DNA of 64,000 bases, taken from positions 68,253 through 132,252 of the forward strand of contig NW_012236507.1 in the NCBI RefSeq assembly GCF_000787575.1. The letters run 5' to 3'. Below the pieces are notes generated by a model, which saw only the letters and a list, made by a program, of their open reading frames with translations, had not been told where the DNA came from and did not search any database. The position numbers were made by a program, and so were the translations under genes. Positions 22,426-32,703 of the stretch are shown here, one piece after another; within the stretch, counting starts at the first letter, position 1; the number at the start of each line of letters is the position of its first letter. This DNA comes from Acytostelium subglobosum LB1 (lineage: Eukaryota > Evosea > Eumycetozoa > Acytosteliales > Acytosteliaceae).

Positions 22426-24103
22426 GTGAGTTCATCGTCGCATGGACGCCCTTCAACAGCTGCTTGCTCGTCCTGTTCCGATTCTGCTTCTACGCGATGC
22501 TGGCCATTGACTGCTGGTGTGAGATCCCACGCGCTGCCAACTACTGGCGCGAGATCACACCGTTTAACATCGGTCACCTACCCGCCGTGCTCGACGCGGT
22601 GGTCGCGCCACTCATCGACTGGCATACCTTCCTCGTGTCCCTTGGCGTGTGCGGAGTGTTTTCAATCCGCATTGCTCTTGGCGTCCATAATCACTTTGAA
22701 CAATACCTGGTGGCCTTGATCAAGGCGTTCCTTGTGCTGTCAAGTCAGACCGACAACTTCCAGCATCACTACCTCATCGTACTCTTGTTGGCAATACTTT
22801 CCACCATCGACTGGAAAAGGATATCGGATGCAAGCGAGAGGAAAGAGTATGTCTACGTGTGGCAGATTAGATTGGTGTTGATCCAACTATCCATCGTTTA
22901 TCTGTGGACTGTTGTGGCCAAGCTACATCCCAACTGGATACAAGGAGTGTCGTTGCAAAGGATGGTCGGACCCGATTTCAAAGAGCTGGTGCACTCGACA
23001 TTCGCCGCCACTCTAGGTACCTCGGTGAATGCGATGGCCATCGTTTCCAACCTCACTATTGTGGCCGAGCTCTTCCTGGCCGTTGCACTACACGTCAACT
23101 TCCTGTTGCCACTGGCACCACTTGTCGGCATCCCAATGCACGTGTCAATGGGCATGTCTGGTCTGCGCATTGGTACCTTCTCGCAGTTCATGGTCATTCT
23201 CTACATGTTGGCAACGCCATCAATCATCACCAACAACATCATATCACCATTGATCAGTAGAGTCAACAGACTACATCGATCAATCTCATCAGGCACCAGC
23301 ACCAGGAACATGAGTGACCTGATCAATATGGTACCAATCAATATCTTTATGTCAACAATCAGTGTCGGACTGATCTATCTGCTCATTGATCAATTGGCAC
23401 CAATTGAGGCTGTTTCCACACTCAAACAAGTTCTACTCATCACATCGACCATCATCATCGGGCCATCACTCATATCCATTAACCGCAGCCTACAAATTGC
23501 CAAAGACTTTGTAATCCTCATCCTATGCTTCACAATCATCGTTGGAGCATCAATATCAACATCACATATCCGTAGACTCTATGTTGATATGTAAGTATCA
23601 CAATATAATACTCATGGAATAGTTCCATTCACTCACTCATTCACTCACCAATCAATCAATCAAACATCGCTAGTGGAGCACTTGCAATCTCAGCATCCAA
23701 TCAAGAACAATCACTTTATAACTATTCAATTGCAGAGAGAATGATACAGAGGGAAGTTATGAATGATCGATTGTTAAGTGATCACACTGAATACGAGTTC
23801 ATTGGCGACATGGGACTGCTGATGGAGGTTGGCGGCGAGTGGACCAATGCACAACAACTCTACACACGATACATTTCAATCTTTCCAGAGCATCTCAAGC
23901 TTCATGCCGGTCTACTACGAACACTCAATCAATTTGGCAAAGGCGATGAGATATGTCCTCTATTGCCAAACATCATCGAGCGTGCTCAGCAAGCATCACA
24001 AGTGCACTGCCACAGCATAGATTGCCAACGTACCAAAGGACATGCCGAGTATCTAACAAAGATGTCTCGTGGGTTACTCACAACGTATAAATGCAGGAAA
24101 TAA
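22251..24103 (+). CDS. HTTM (vitamin K-dependent carboxylase-like) membrane protein
   Basis: Exons 22251-23590 and 23674-24103 give up to 589 residues. The HTTM domain, a multi-span membrane domain related to gamma-glutamyl carboxylase, runs from about residue 58 (SEFIVAW...LVLFRF) to about 330. It includes the typical LWTVVAKLHPNWIQG motif and a G-rich HVSMGMSGLRIGTFSQF segment. Several more spans follow, then a C-terminal soluble part with TPR-like helices (GGEWTNAQQLYTRYISIFPEHLKLHAGL). The first 57 residues of the long frame are encoded by DNA that also codes for the previous gene and look like shadow sequence, so the true start is uncertain: ATG 22251, an internal ATG near 22497 (which would cut the first span), or fusion with the preceding gene. 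True carboxylation activity is not implied; vitamin K carboxylase itself is a metazoan enzyme. Confidence 0.75.
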
Positions 24104-24196
24104 TATTATCTATTCTCGTTATACTTTGCATTATTCAATCGACATAATCAAAAATACGTAACTTCCATTATTTGATTAAATAATTAAATTTATTAT

Positions 24197-25261
24197 TTAA
24201 ATTTCCTCAAGTCCGACTCCCTGATACTCTTTTTTTGAGTTTGGATAATCCCCAGGACTCATTGTGGATGTGGTGAGTGATTGGGTATTTATTTCTTCTT
24301 CAAGGCGATTCCTGACATAACCAAAGCGGCTATTGCCACTAAAGCGGTTATATAGGCCACTCCAGGAGCAAACCGAAGCAAAACTCTCCATATCCACCTT
24401 AACTAAAAATAGACTGTTAATATGTTAGTCAAAGTGATGGATTGGACATATTAAATGAGACATACCTCTTTCTTCACGTCGATCAGTGTGAAGTCACCAG
24501 CTGGATAGGGAGATGGAATACTATATGCTAGTGGCTGAGGAAGATGATTGACATCGGGGGCAGGAGGGTTTCTGGGTCGGAGAGCTGCTCTAACCAAATT
24601 TAATCGCTCTTTGATGTCCTGTAAAGTTGATCCTTGAGCAAGCTGGAGAACTGGACGCCGATCATTGTCTCTCCAGAAAACACGTACTGCTCGGAGTTAA
24701 TGATAAACAAACAAACAACAAAGTTATTATCGAACATGAATACATACCAAGTGGTTCTGTGATGTAGACGTGGTTCATACCCACAGGGATCAGAGCATTG
24801 GAGTTGGCCACAGCAGCATTAACTGCAGCTGGACGGTACTCGATGACACAACCTTGGAGATTGCGCAAGTTATGCAAGTTGACACTATCAGGATTCTCGA
24901 GAATTCTTGCTCGGATGTCTCTGTACCTCGTGTTGCCGTTGACAGTAATGTCAAAGTCAATGTTAGCGTAGTGCACTGTTATCTGACGAGGGACAAGAGG
25001 GGCAGGTTTGGCTACGACCAGAGCACCGATAGGAGGACCACCAAGAGGAGCAGGAGCACCGAGGGGAGCATGCTTAGCAGGAGGGACTTCTGGAACTGGA
25101 GGAGCGGCAACAACAACCTCAACTAGAGGTGCACCAGCAAGCGGAGCATCGGCAGGGAGAGCACCAGCAGGGGCAACTATTTGGGCAGGTTGGTCAACTT
25201 GTTGATTATTCATTATCTGATATCTTGTTTGCTTGTTGAATGACCATCTTAAGCTGCGCAT
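24197..25261 (-). CDS. Unknown Pro/Ala-rich protein with possible membrane tail
   Basis: Exons (minus): 25213-24748, 24689-24466 and 24402-24289, 267 residues from the ATG at 25213 (an upstream in-frame ATG at 25261 adds 16). I do not recognise the family. Residues about 10-75 are Ala/Pro-rich (APLGAPAPLGG). Two similar beta-type segments follow (ITVHYANIDFDITVNGNTRY and VRVFWRDNDRRPVLQLAQGS), each followed by helix-like sequence with DI(R/K) residues, suggestive of two ubiquitin-like folds. With the acceptor ending at 24403 the tail is a hydrophobic span plus KKK (VAYITALVAIAALVMSG). With the AG five bases further on (exon from 24397) the tail is instead hydrophilic and ends at 24197. The exon 2 acceptor is also a GAGCAG tandem site. 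Confidence 0.65.
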
Positions 25262-26064
25262 TAGAGTTTATATACTGACCAACAACAGTATTACTTTCAA
25301 GTTGAAGTTTGTTCAACATTTATGAATAACAATGTGTGAGATCATCAGTCAATCAAATGATTGACAGTCTTGGATGAGTGCAATCAAAAAATTATCTCCA
25401 ATAGATTTAAGAATGCCAACATGTAAACATTAACACCAAAATGACCCGGAGTTCAGGGAGCAAAGCCTGAATTTGAAGTTGGTCGGATTATCACATTCTG
25501 TTCCGGGCTGTATGCTGGACCAATCCATGGTCTCAAAGTCAGCTTTTAAGGAACTCTTCATTCCTTGACTGTGCGGTCATTGTGGACTGGTGAGTTATCC
25601 TGGGCAACGATCAACTTCATTCCATGTAGTCGTTGACAGACTGATCTAAATCTCTCTCCTTGATTTCCACAAGGTCTCTGCTTCCAAACTTTCTGGGCAA
25701 AGTATCCAGGTCCATAGAATGTTAAGCATAGTATTTATATTCATTTTATTTACTATATGTGTATATGTATATTTGATCGTGGACTGCAACTGTTGGGTGT
25801 TATTGGTGTCAGTGCTGTTGTTGTTGTTGTTGTGTATGAATGTGTGACTGATTGCTATACATGGCACACTGTCAATCAATCAAACCACACTAATATATTT
25901 AAACTAACACTACAGATTGGTTGGTAATGAATGTGAGCCACACCAATTTGAAGAACATAGTTTCACCTTATCATTCATTCTTTCATTCATTCAATCATAT
26001 TCCTCATCATCATCTCTTAAATTAATAGTTAATATCTCTAATTCTCTATATTTCTACACAAAAA
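25262..26064. other. Spacer holding a transposase relic
   Basis: AT-rich divergent spacer between the unknown minus-strand gene and the ML-domain gene. Its GC-rich middle is the Tc1/mariner relic at 25441-25700. I see nothing else that looks coding. Confidence 0.5.
25441..25700 (-). mobile_element. Tc1/mariner-type transposase fragment
   Basis: On the minus strand one frame reads LHGMKLIVAQDNSPVHNDRT and, after two stops, WIGPAYSPEQNVIIRP. These match the second and third blocks of Tc1/mariner (DDE) transposases, which typically read QQDNAPIH...WPAYSPDLNPIE. The spacing (about 30 residues between the Asp and the PAYSP block) fits the family. Stops interrupt the frame and the first catalytic block and the terminal repeats are not visible, so it is a short dead fragment of a plain DNA transposon. 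Confidence 0.6.
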
Positions 26065-26569
26065 ATGAAGTTAATTGGAACTGTTCTCTTTCTCTTGGTA
26101 GTGTTGACCTCTGCCCATTCGATTTATGGTGACATATGGACTAGCTGTGGATCATCAAGTGACCACTTTGCCATTGATACCGTACTCATTGTACCAGACC
26201 CTCCAGTCAAAGGTCAAGTTGTCAATATTACCGCCTCTGGAACTTTGAGTAAGTATATGTTCTTGATGAGTCTTCAAATATAAAGATGACGCTAACTCGT
26301 TATTTCTTCATTAATTAGATGAACAGATCACAGACGGTACAGTTCATATAACTCTCAAGTATGGATTCATCACTATACTGAACCAGAATGAGCCACTGTG
26401 TAATGCAGACAACCCTCTTCCATGTCCAATTGCTGCTGGTTCCTACACAAGATCCTTTGCTACAATGATTCCATCGACAGTGCCATCTGGAAAGTACTCT
26501 GCCAACGTAGTGATCAACGATCAGAATGGACAAGAGGTAGCCTGTATCAATGTTGCTCTTCAACTTTAG
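26065..26569 (+). CDS. ML-domain (MD-2-related lipid-recognition) secreted protein
   Basis: Exons 26065-26248 and 26319-26569, giving 144 residues. Residues 1-22 are a clear signal peptide (MKLIGTVLFLLVVLTSAHSI). The mature protein is one ML beta-sandwich: DIWTSCGSSSDHFAIDTVLI, a VKGQVVNITASG strand, LCNADNPLPCPIAAGSY and a final VACINVALQL. The Cys pattern fits the family's disulfides. ML proteins of this size (phosphatidylglycerol/phosphatidylinositol transfer proteins, NPC2 relatives) bind single lipids in the endolysosome or outside the cell; Dictyostelium has many. The length is typical. The intron is 70 bases. Confidence 0.9.
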
Positions 26570-26874
26570 ATTGATGAGTCATCATTCATACATTCATTCT
26601 TTCTTTCCCTCATTCATCATCCAAGAAGTATATTACTCAATGAATAAAGTTGTTGTTGGGCCACCAAGACATGCAATGTCAGGTCGCAACCCACAAAGTC
26701 AAACAAGGTCATGTGACTTTCAATCGTGCAAACATGCAGATGTACAGTCATTGTTGCATTGTGATCAATTGATTGAATCATTGTTTAATGAATCATACAG
26801 ATACTATACACACTTATACAACAACAACAATAACAATAACAGCTACAACAATAACTACAACATCTTAAGCTGTT
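26570..26874. other. Intergenic spacer
   Basis: Spacer between two plus-strand genes, with AAC/AAT trinucleotide runs at 26818-26855 that probably lie in the leader of the next gene. There is no separate gene. Confidence 0.5.
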
Positions 26875-27837
26875 ATGGCCTCAGCAACAGCAATAGCACC
26901 AGTAGACTGGGGCAAGATGTTGAATGAGATGGCAATCAACTTGGTCTTCTTCACACCAGCATATGTAGTGCACATTACAAAGTGTCTGTCAATGCTTAGA
27001 GAGTATGACTTTCTTCGCAGACGACAGACTCCACACTTGATGCGCTTTGCCATCTACTTTGTTTCAGACTTTGTCAGTTCAACTCTATTCGCACTAATGC
27101 TTGGCGTCTCACCAAAGTGGCTACACAACAACGTGGCCCTAACAATCAACCTCACCATCTGGTTCATCTACTCACTCTTCCCTCCAATCATTCGTATCCT
27201 TGATACTCCATTAGGCAGGGTATGTATTATTGATCGATCGAATGACAACCATTCCAAAGCTAACTCAATCATTTAATCAATCAATTAGGCACTTGAACTA
27301 ATATTCATGACAACAAAGGTTGCCGATGATATTATATCAATATATGATCTGCCAATGTCACCTAATCAACCTTGGCGTCAAGGTTCATATGGTTCACCGG
27401 TACTCCCACCATCACTCCTTGGCTCTTTATTCCTCTCGCTCACCAAGGCTGTATCTGGAAGTTTGATCAAGAATCTATTTCTCAATCACTACAAACCTGG
27501 CAAGAGGAGTCCTCTATCTGATCCATCAATGTATGTATAATGGTATCTCACTCTTGATCATATGCTCACTCACTCACTCAATCAATCCAGATCCTTCAAG
27601 ACTGCGGCCATAATGTCAATACTCTACCACTTCCTCGCCAATCCACACGCCGGGATCATCTCGTCTGTGTTTGTTGTGCAGCTGATACAACCGTTGCAGG
27701 CAAAGTTTATTATGCATCTTGTCTATGGCCCTGTACTGGTCTACGAGTTCCTCACATCAAAGCCCAGCAACAGCCTGTCTCGTAGTGGTAGCTTCTACTC
27801 CAAGCCCAACAAAAAGCTGCCCGAGGACATGCTCTGA
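26875..27837 (+). CDS. TRIC-like trimeric intracellular cation channel
   Basis: Exons 26875-27219, 27289-27530 and 27591-27837, giving 277 residues. The sequence has six or seven hydrophobic segments and the TRIC-type order: N-terminal spans (NLVFFTPAYVVHITKCL, FAIYFVSDFVSSTLFALMLG), an INLTIWFIYSLFPPIIR span, a Gly/Ser-rich fourth to fifth span (LGSLFLSLTKAVSGSLIKN), a KPG...SDPS loop, and FKTAAIMSILYHFLAN. TRIC channels give counter-ion K+ flow across the ER membrane during Ca2+ release. Overall identity to animal TRICs is low, so this rests on pattern and topology. A Ser-rich tail (KPSNSLSRSGSF) follows. The gene converges on the CudA-like gene, with 91 bases between stops. Confidence 0.65.
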
Positions 27838-27928
27838 CCCAACAACACAACAACAACACACATCAACAACAACACAAAGTGCGATCGAGGATTGGACCCA
27901 GTCAGTTTATTGCAGCGCATCATTAACA

Positions 27929-29407
27929 TTATCCAACGATATGGGACAGCTGATACTTGGCGTCACATATGGACTCCATTGGACGCAGGTGTGGAAGAAG
28001 GAAGGCGGCTCCCTCCTGCTTGATGTTGCCATTGATGCTGTTGCGTCTGATGACTCCCATCGACAACTCCTGGCCATACGATGACATTGATGATGTTGAT
28101 GACCGGAGGTCAAACTTCTCGGGTATCATCATTGCCGATGATCGACATGATGTCTGTTGCTGCTGCCACTGAAGACTAGTGTTCAATGCTTTGATCTGCT
28201 GCAGCATCACATTGATCTCCCTATTTACAGACTCAATCTCCAGTCTCACATCATTGTCATTCTCGATCAAGTAGTCAGTGATGTCTGCGTCTGTAAAAAG
28301 AGCGAGTAAGTAACATAATCATCATCACTCATTCACATGGATTAATAACTAATACATACCCATCTCCTCAGGACACTCATCCACGTCGGAATAGCTAAGT
28401 CTCAGTTTCTTGGATGACTGGCCATTCTCATCCGATGAATGCTTGTTCTTTGTTGGCGAAGTTGTCGAAGATGTGGATATCTTGGACTTGTCGCGCTGTG
28501 GCTTCTTGATGGTCCATGGATCAATGTCCATCTGAGGCTTCAGTCTCCAGAAGCCATTCTGTTTGAAGTGATCCGTTCCAGACTCAAACAGATTCTTGCT
28601 ATGACTCAACATGTCTTGGACTTGCTTGCGCCAGTTATGTGACTCTGCGATCATTCAATGTTAGTCAACATCAACGTGGACTTGGACTTGGAAGAGTGCA
28701 TTGAAATACTTACTATCTTTGGATGGCTGGCACAGGTAGTCCCAGTGATCACACATCCAGGAATAGACATCAGTGCGTAGATTGTAGTAGAGTCGGTCTG
28801 GCATACTCTTGGACAATGAGTAGAATACTACACGCATGATGGTGGACCATGTTGGACATTTCAACACGATTAAAGGTGGACCGCGTTGACACAGCAGGCA
28901 CAGTGGATATTTACAGGGTCGTGGTGCAACTGGCAGTGAGAGAGGCGATGCGTCGAGGCTGGACGTCAGGGCATTGGCCGTGTTGAATGGTGGCGTCAAG
29001 GGTGGGCTGTTTTCGAGTGGCGAGCTCTTGACTGTTGGCACCTCGCTGAACGATGGCGGTGAATGTGGTGGCGATGGCGATTTTGTTATAAAGTTGATAG
29101 AGTGCGGTGATGATTTGATCGATGGTGGTGTCGTCAGAGGTGTTGGATTGACCGACGAGAGTGAAGGTGGTGAACTAGTCACCGGTGTTGTTTGGCCAAC
29201 ATGTTGTTGTGGCTTCATATATGGTGATATTGATTTAATTGATTGATTATTATTATTATTATTATTTATGTTTTCCTCATCAATTATATATGAGGGTGGT
29301 GAATTTGGTACTTCTCCATCTTCGGAGAGTGTCCTTAATGATAATAATAATTCAAGTGCTGATTGTTTCTTATTATTATTGGATTGTGATTGATTAATTG
29401 CCAACAT
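27929..29407 (-). CDS. CudA-like transcription regulator
   Basis: Exons (minus): 29407-28714, 28644-28360 and 28290-27929, giving 446 residues. Residues about 1-165 are Ser/Pro/Asn-rich and disordered. The core domain spans the first intron: CPTWSTIMRVVFYSL, YYNLRTDVYSWMCDHWDYLC, then SHNWRKQVQDMLSHSKNLF and QNGFWRLKP. I recognise this as the conserved domain of Dictyostelium CudA and its relatives, nuclear DNA-binding proteins needed for culmination and prespore expression; the assignment is from memory of the family. A basic Lys/Ser stretch (SSKKLRLSYSD) may be a nuclear signal. The last exon has a helical, coiled-coil-like part (IESVNREINVMLQQIKALN). At 446 residues it is shorter than D. 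discoideum CudA, so it may be a paralogue rather than the orthologue. Confidence 0.65.
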
Positions 29408-29547
29408 TATTATTATTATTATTATTATTTGAAAAAAAAAAAGATAGGATATTATAATTAATTAATTAAAAAAAATATATATTTACAAAATGGAAGGATG
29501 GATGGAAATATTAACTATAGTTCCAGTTACAATGGAATAAAAATAAA

Positions 29548-31417
29548 CTATCTATCGAAGGGGTACCTATTTACAATACTGTTGAGTGATTTGATTGAAA
29601 TGCGTAATGAACTATCTCCAATAGCACCACCATCATCTAAGTACAAATAACTTTAATTTTAATGGAAGGTCATGCGGCCAACTGGTCAGTAAGTGTGTAG
29701 GTGAGTGATGATAGAGAGAGTGATTGAGTGATAGACTGATGGTCAGTAAAGTAGATATAACTAACCAGCCGGCCGCATTGCAGTAGCAACTGTAGTAGTA
29801 GCACCACTATGGGGCTGTTTTAAAGATGGATGGGTAGGATCAAACACAATACTTATCCCATTAGTCGATACCCAACCGCTGTCTCCACCCCTAAACACAC
29901 AATCGTACTCGCCTCACACTCTCCATCACCAACCATCAATCACACACACACTATCAAACACATATATTAACACACACAATAGCACTCGCATTATCATCAA
30001 GCACATGATCAGACTCTGTTGTAATTGTCCACAAGGTCCATTCCATGTGCTGCCATAGGTGCTTCCAATTATTACTCCTAGCCATCAATCTCTGCCATTC
30101 CATACATCCATCCATCCATTTATAAATAGGAGGTCACTTGTGTGTGTGTGTGTGTTGGTGGGTGGTCGACCACCCACAGCCCTCAACACAGCCTCCAACC
30201 AACGAACCACTATGATGGATGATGTGTATTATCTGTATGTTGTGTCTGTGTTTGTGTGTGTGTGTTAGATATATACATGGTTGATCACATTTAAATAACA
30301 CACACACATACAGATACAACTTAATCGTCTATCAACATCATCATCATCACATGTGGACTGGACTGGACTGGACAGGGCAACACATCTGCTCTCATCACGT
30401 GATGTGGTTCATGGCTTATGATAACTGTGGAGTGTTTTTAAGTGTGAAGTCAGTGCCAATTTGATGAGACTGCCAGTACTCTTAACCGTTATAATATAGA
30501 TGATTTCTGATCATCATGTTCATTTGGGTGGATGAAGTGAGTGATTGATGGATGGATTGATGGTAGAAACGTTGTTAAACATAACACAAACACACAACAA
30601 ACACACATAACAACGACAACGACACTGACAACAGTACGTTGGGATTGTCAACTTTAAAGTGAGTACCTACCTACCTAGCAACTCACGACTCTCTATCTCT
30701 TACTCCAACTCCAACTCCAACTCCAAACAACGAAACGGCGTAATTCTTTGAGAGAGTTGGTGGTGGCAACGGCCACCCTATCCATTGATTGTTTGTTTGA
30801 TTGATTGATGGCAATACACCATCTACTACTCTCTCTCTGTAGATGATGAAATGATTATTGTTGTTGTTCTTGCCAACATCATCGTTGGTTTGTACATCAT
30901 CACCATCATCAACAACATCATCATCATCATTATAATCTGGTCTCATTGTTAGTGCATCAATCTATCTCTTTTCTTTACACATACACACACTCTCTATCTA
31001 CTCTCGACCTCCATTCAAATAGCATCACATTCAAACATGTTAACAGATCATATCTATCAAATTAATTGATTGATTGATAATAGATATAATAATGATGATG
31101 ACTTGGCTTGACCTGACTGACTTATCCTTTAACAAAGGAGTAAAGTAGAAGTTCTCAGCGAACTTGGGTCATTCATGAACAATGATGTCAAACAACACAC
31201 TTACAGACCAGCTCCCCATGAAGGTGCCGATGCTTTGGTGGCACAGTCGGAGCTACTGCAACCTAATCTAGATCTACACCAATGGAGATATTTTAAAGAG
31301 TGAGTGATGATGGCAAAATTAGCATGTTGGGCCATTGCAAAGCTATGTTTTGGGAGGGTAGGCCTGTTCCCATTATGAAACGTGTTGAATGGATGGCTGT
31401 GAGAGAGAGCAGAGAGT
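29548..31417 (-). CDS. Possible cryptic spliced gene (hypothetical)
   Basis: Three GC-richer islands on the minus strand can be joined with consistent phase. Exon A is about 31417-31208 (acceptor CTCTCACAG, open throughout, donor GTAAGT). Exon B is about 29890-29768 (acceptor GTGTTTAG; reads GGDSGWVSTNGISIVFDPTH). Exon C is about 29629-29548 (acceptor TACTTAG; reads GGAIGDSSLRISIKSLNSIV and ends with TAG). The B donor is the weaker GTTAGT and the A-B intron would be 1.3 kb, very long for this genome. The plus strand of the same islands is also partly open, so strand is uncertain. I recognise no family. It may equally be conserved regulatory DNA. Confidence 0.3.
30158..30177. promoter_or_regulatory. 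20-base perfect palindrome next to a GT run
   Basis: The sequence GTGGGTGGTCGACCACCCAC equals its own reverse complement. It is directly preceded by a GT dinucleotide run. G-rich/CA-rich boxes of this look are bound by the developmental factor GBF in Dictyostelium promoters, so a regulatory role for the CudA-like gene or gbpD is possible; that is inference. Confidence 0.4.
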
Positions 31418-32703
31418 TTTGTGTTTGTTGGATGTATGATTGAATGATTGAATGGTCAATACGACATTGTTGTTGTTGTTATTGATGATGAACGAATATA
31501 TATATAAACACAAATAAGATTCACAACAAGTTTAAGAAGTGAAGTTAAACAGATTAATAAGTTTGAATACAGAATAACGAAGAGATATATCCAAGGTAGG
31601 GAATTCGAAACGAACTAAATAATAACACATGATGGAAAAGGCGATCAATAACATCATCAACCAAACATGATGTATTGTTAGTGTTGGTGTTTTGGGTTCG
31701 AGATCCAGAGCCACGACGACAAACACCTTCGGGTTCGCAACCGATTTTATTTTCTTGTGTTGTGCTGTTTGTTGGTTTGTTTGTTTGTTGATGGAAGCAA
31801 AGCATCAATCATCACTCACTCACTCACTCATTCCCAATTCACAATCCTTCTTGGGTTTCAATCAAACAACAACAACAGTCGCGCACACAGTAACAATAAC
31901 ACCGTCTTTTCCCATTTTCAAACAATTCCATACACATTCACTCATACAGATAACATTAATGTAGATATATTTACAATCAATCAATCAATCAATTCAAACA
32001 TCCCATCCAATCCAATCCAATCCAGTTCAATTCAAACAAACAATCAATCACACTAGGATAGACAGACAGACATACAGACAGACTGTCGGCAATAGCCACT
32101 TTCATAGTCATCACACAAACACATCATACATCACCACTCACACTCATTCACTCACTCTCTCACTCCCCTATCCTTAAAACAGCAACAGCAACAGCGTCTA
32201 CCACACTCACTCACTTCTTCACTCACAACACCACGCACGCTACCAAAAGACAACGACTTGTTACATCATTCTACAACTCGATCATCTATTTATCGATAGC
32301 AATCCAATCCATTCTATATCTTCACACTTGCCCTATATGTAACTTTGCCCTGTATATATATTTATATTATTTATATTAACTCATAGCCAAAAGTATCCCA
32401 ATCAATCAATCATCCAATCATCCAATCAATCAATCATTCATCCTCATCATTAGATAGTAGGAGGGAAGCAATCAATTCTACAAAGATTATAATAGAACAC
32501 AGTAGTAATAGTAACAGAGTAGTAGAAGTAATACAAGTAGAGTAGCATCAGGAAGAGGACATTCAAATTCAAATCAAACAGATACAGGACATCAGTAATA
32601 TCATCATTTATATATATATCTTACATAACAAGAAAGAGATTGATAGTGACCATCTGCGAGGCGCGAAAGGCCAGTAGAGAAGAGTAGCACCATCACTGGT
32701 ACA

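Larger units (their letters stand above)
29408..32703. other. 3.3 kb divergent spacer between CudA-like gene and gbpD
   Basis: By far the longest gap of the window, it lies upstream of both flanking genes and should hold their promoters. Most is low-complexity: GT runs at 30139-30155 and 30240-30266, CA runs near 30299-30309, CAAT and TCAC runs at about 31818-31830 and 31976-31994. Less biased, GC-richer islands lie at about 29556-29630, 29765-29890 and 31205-31417; they are discussed as a possible small spliced gene. A 20-base perfect palindrome is at 30158-30177. The 300 bases before gbpD look like an untranslated leader. Confidence 0.55.

Noticed and set aside
30683-30946. Minus-strand frame rich in Asp and Asn (RPDYNDDDDVVDDGDD)
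   Set aside because: It is made of ATC/GTT trinucleotide repeats and has no splice partners or family match; kept only as part of the spacer.
31200-31310. Plus-strand exon-like segment (ADALVAQSELLQPNLDLHQW)
   Set aside because: It is open and follows a CAG acceptor, but a downstream exon is lacking; the minus-strand reading joins more signals. Strand remains uncertain.
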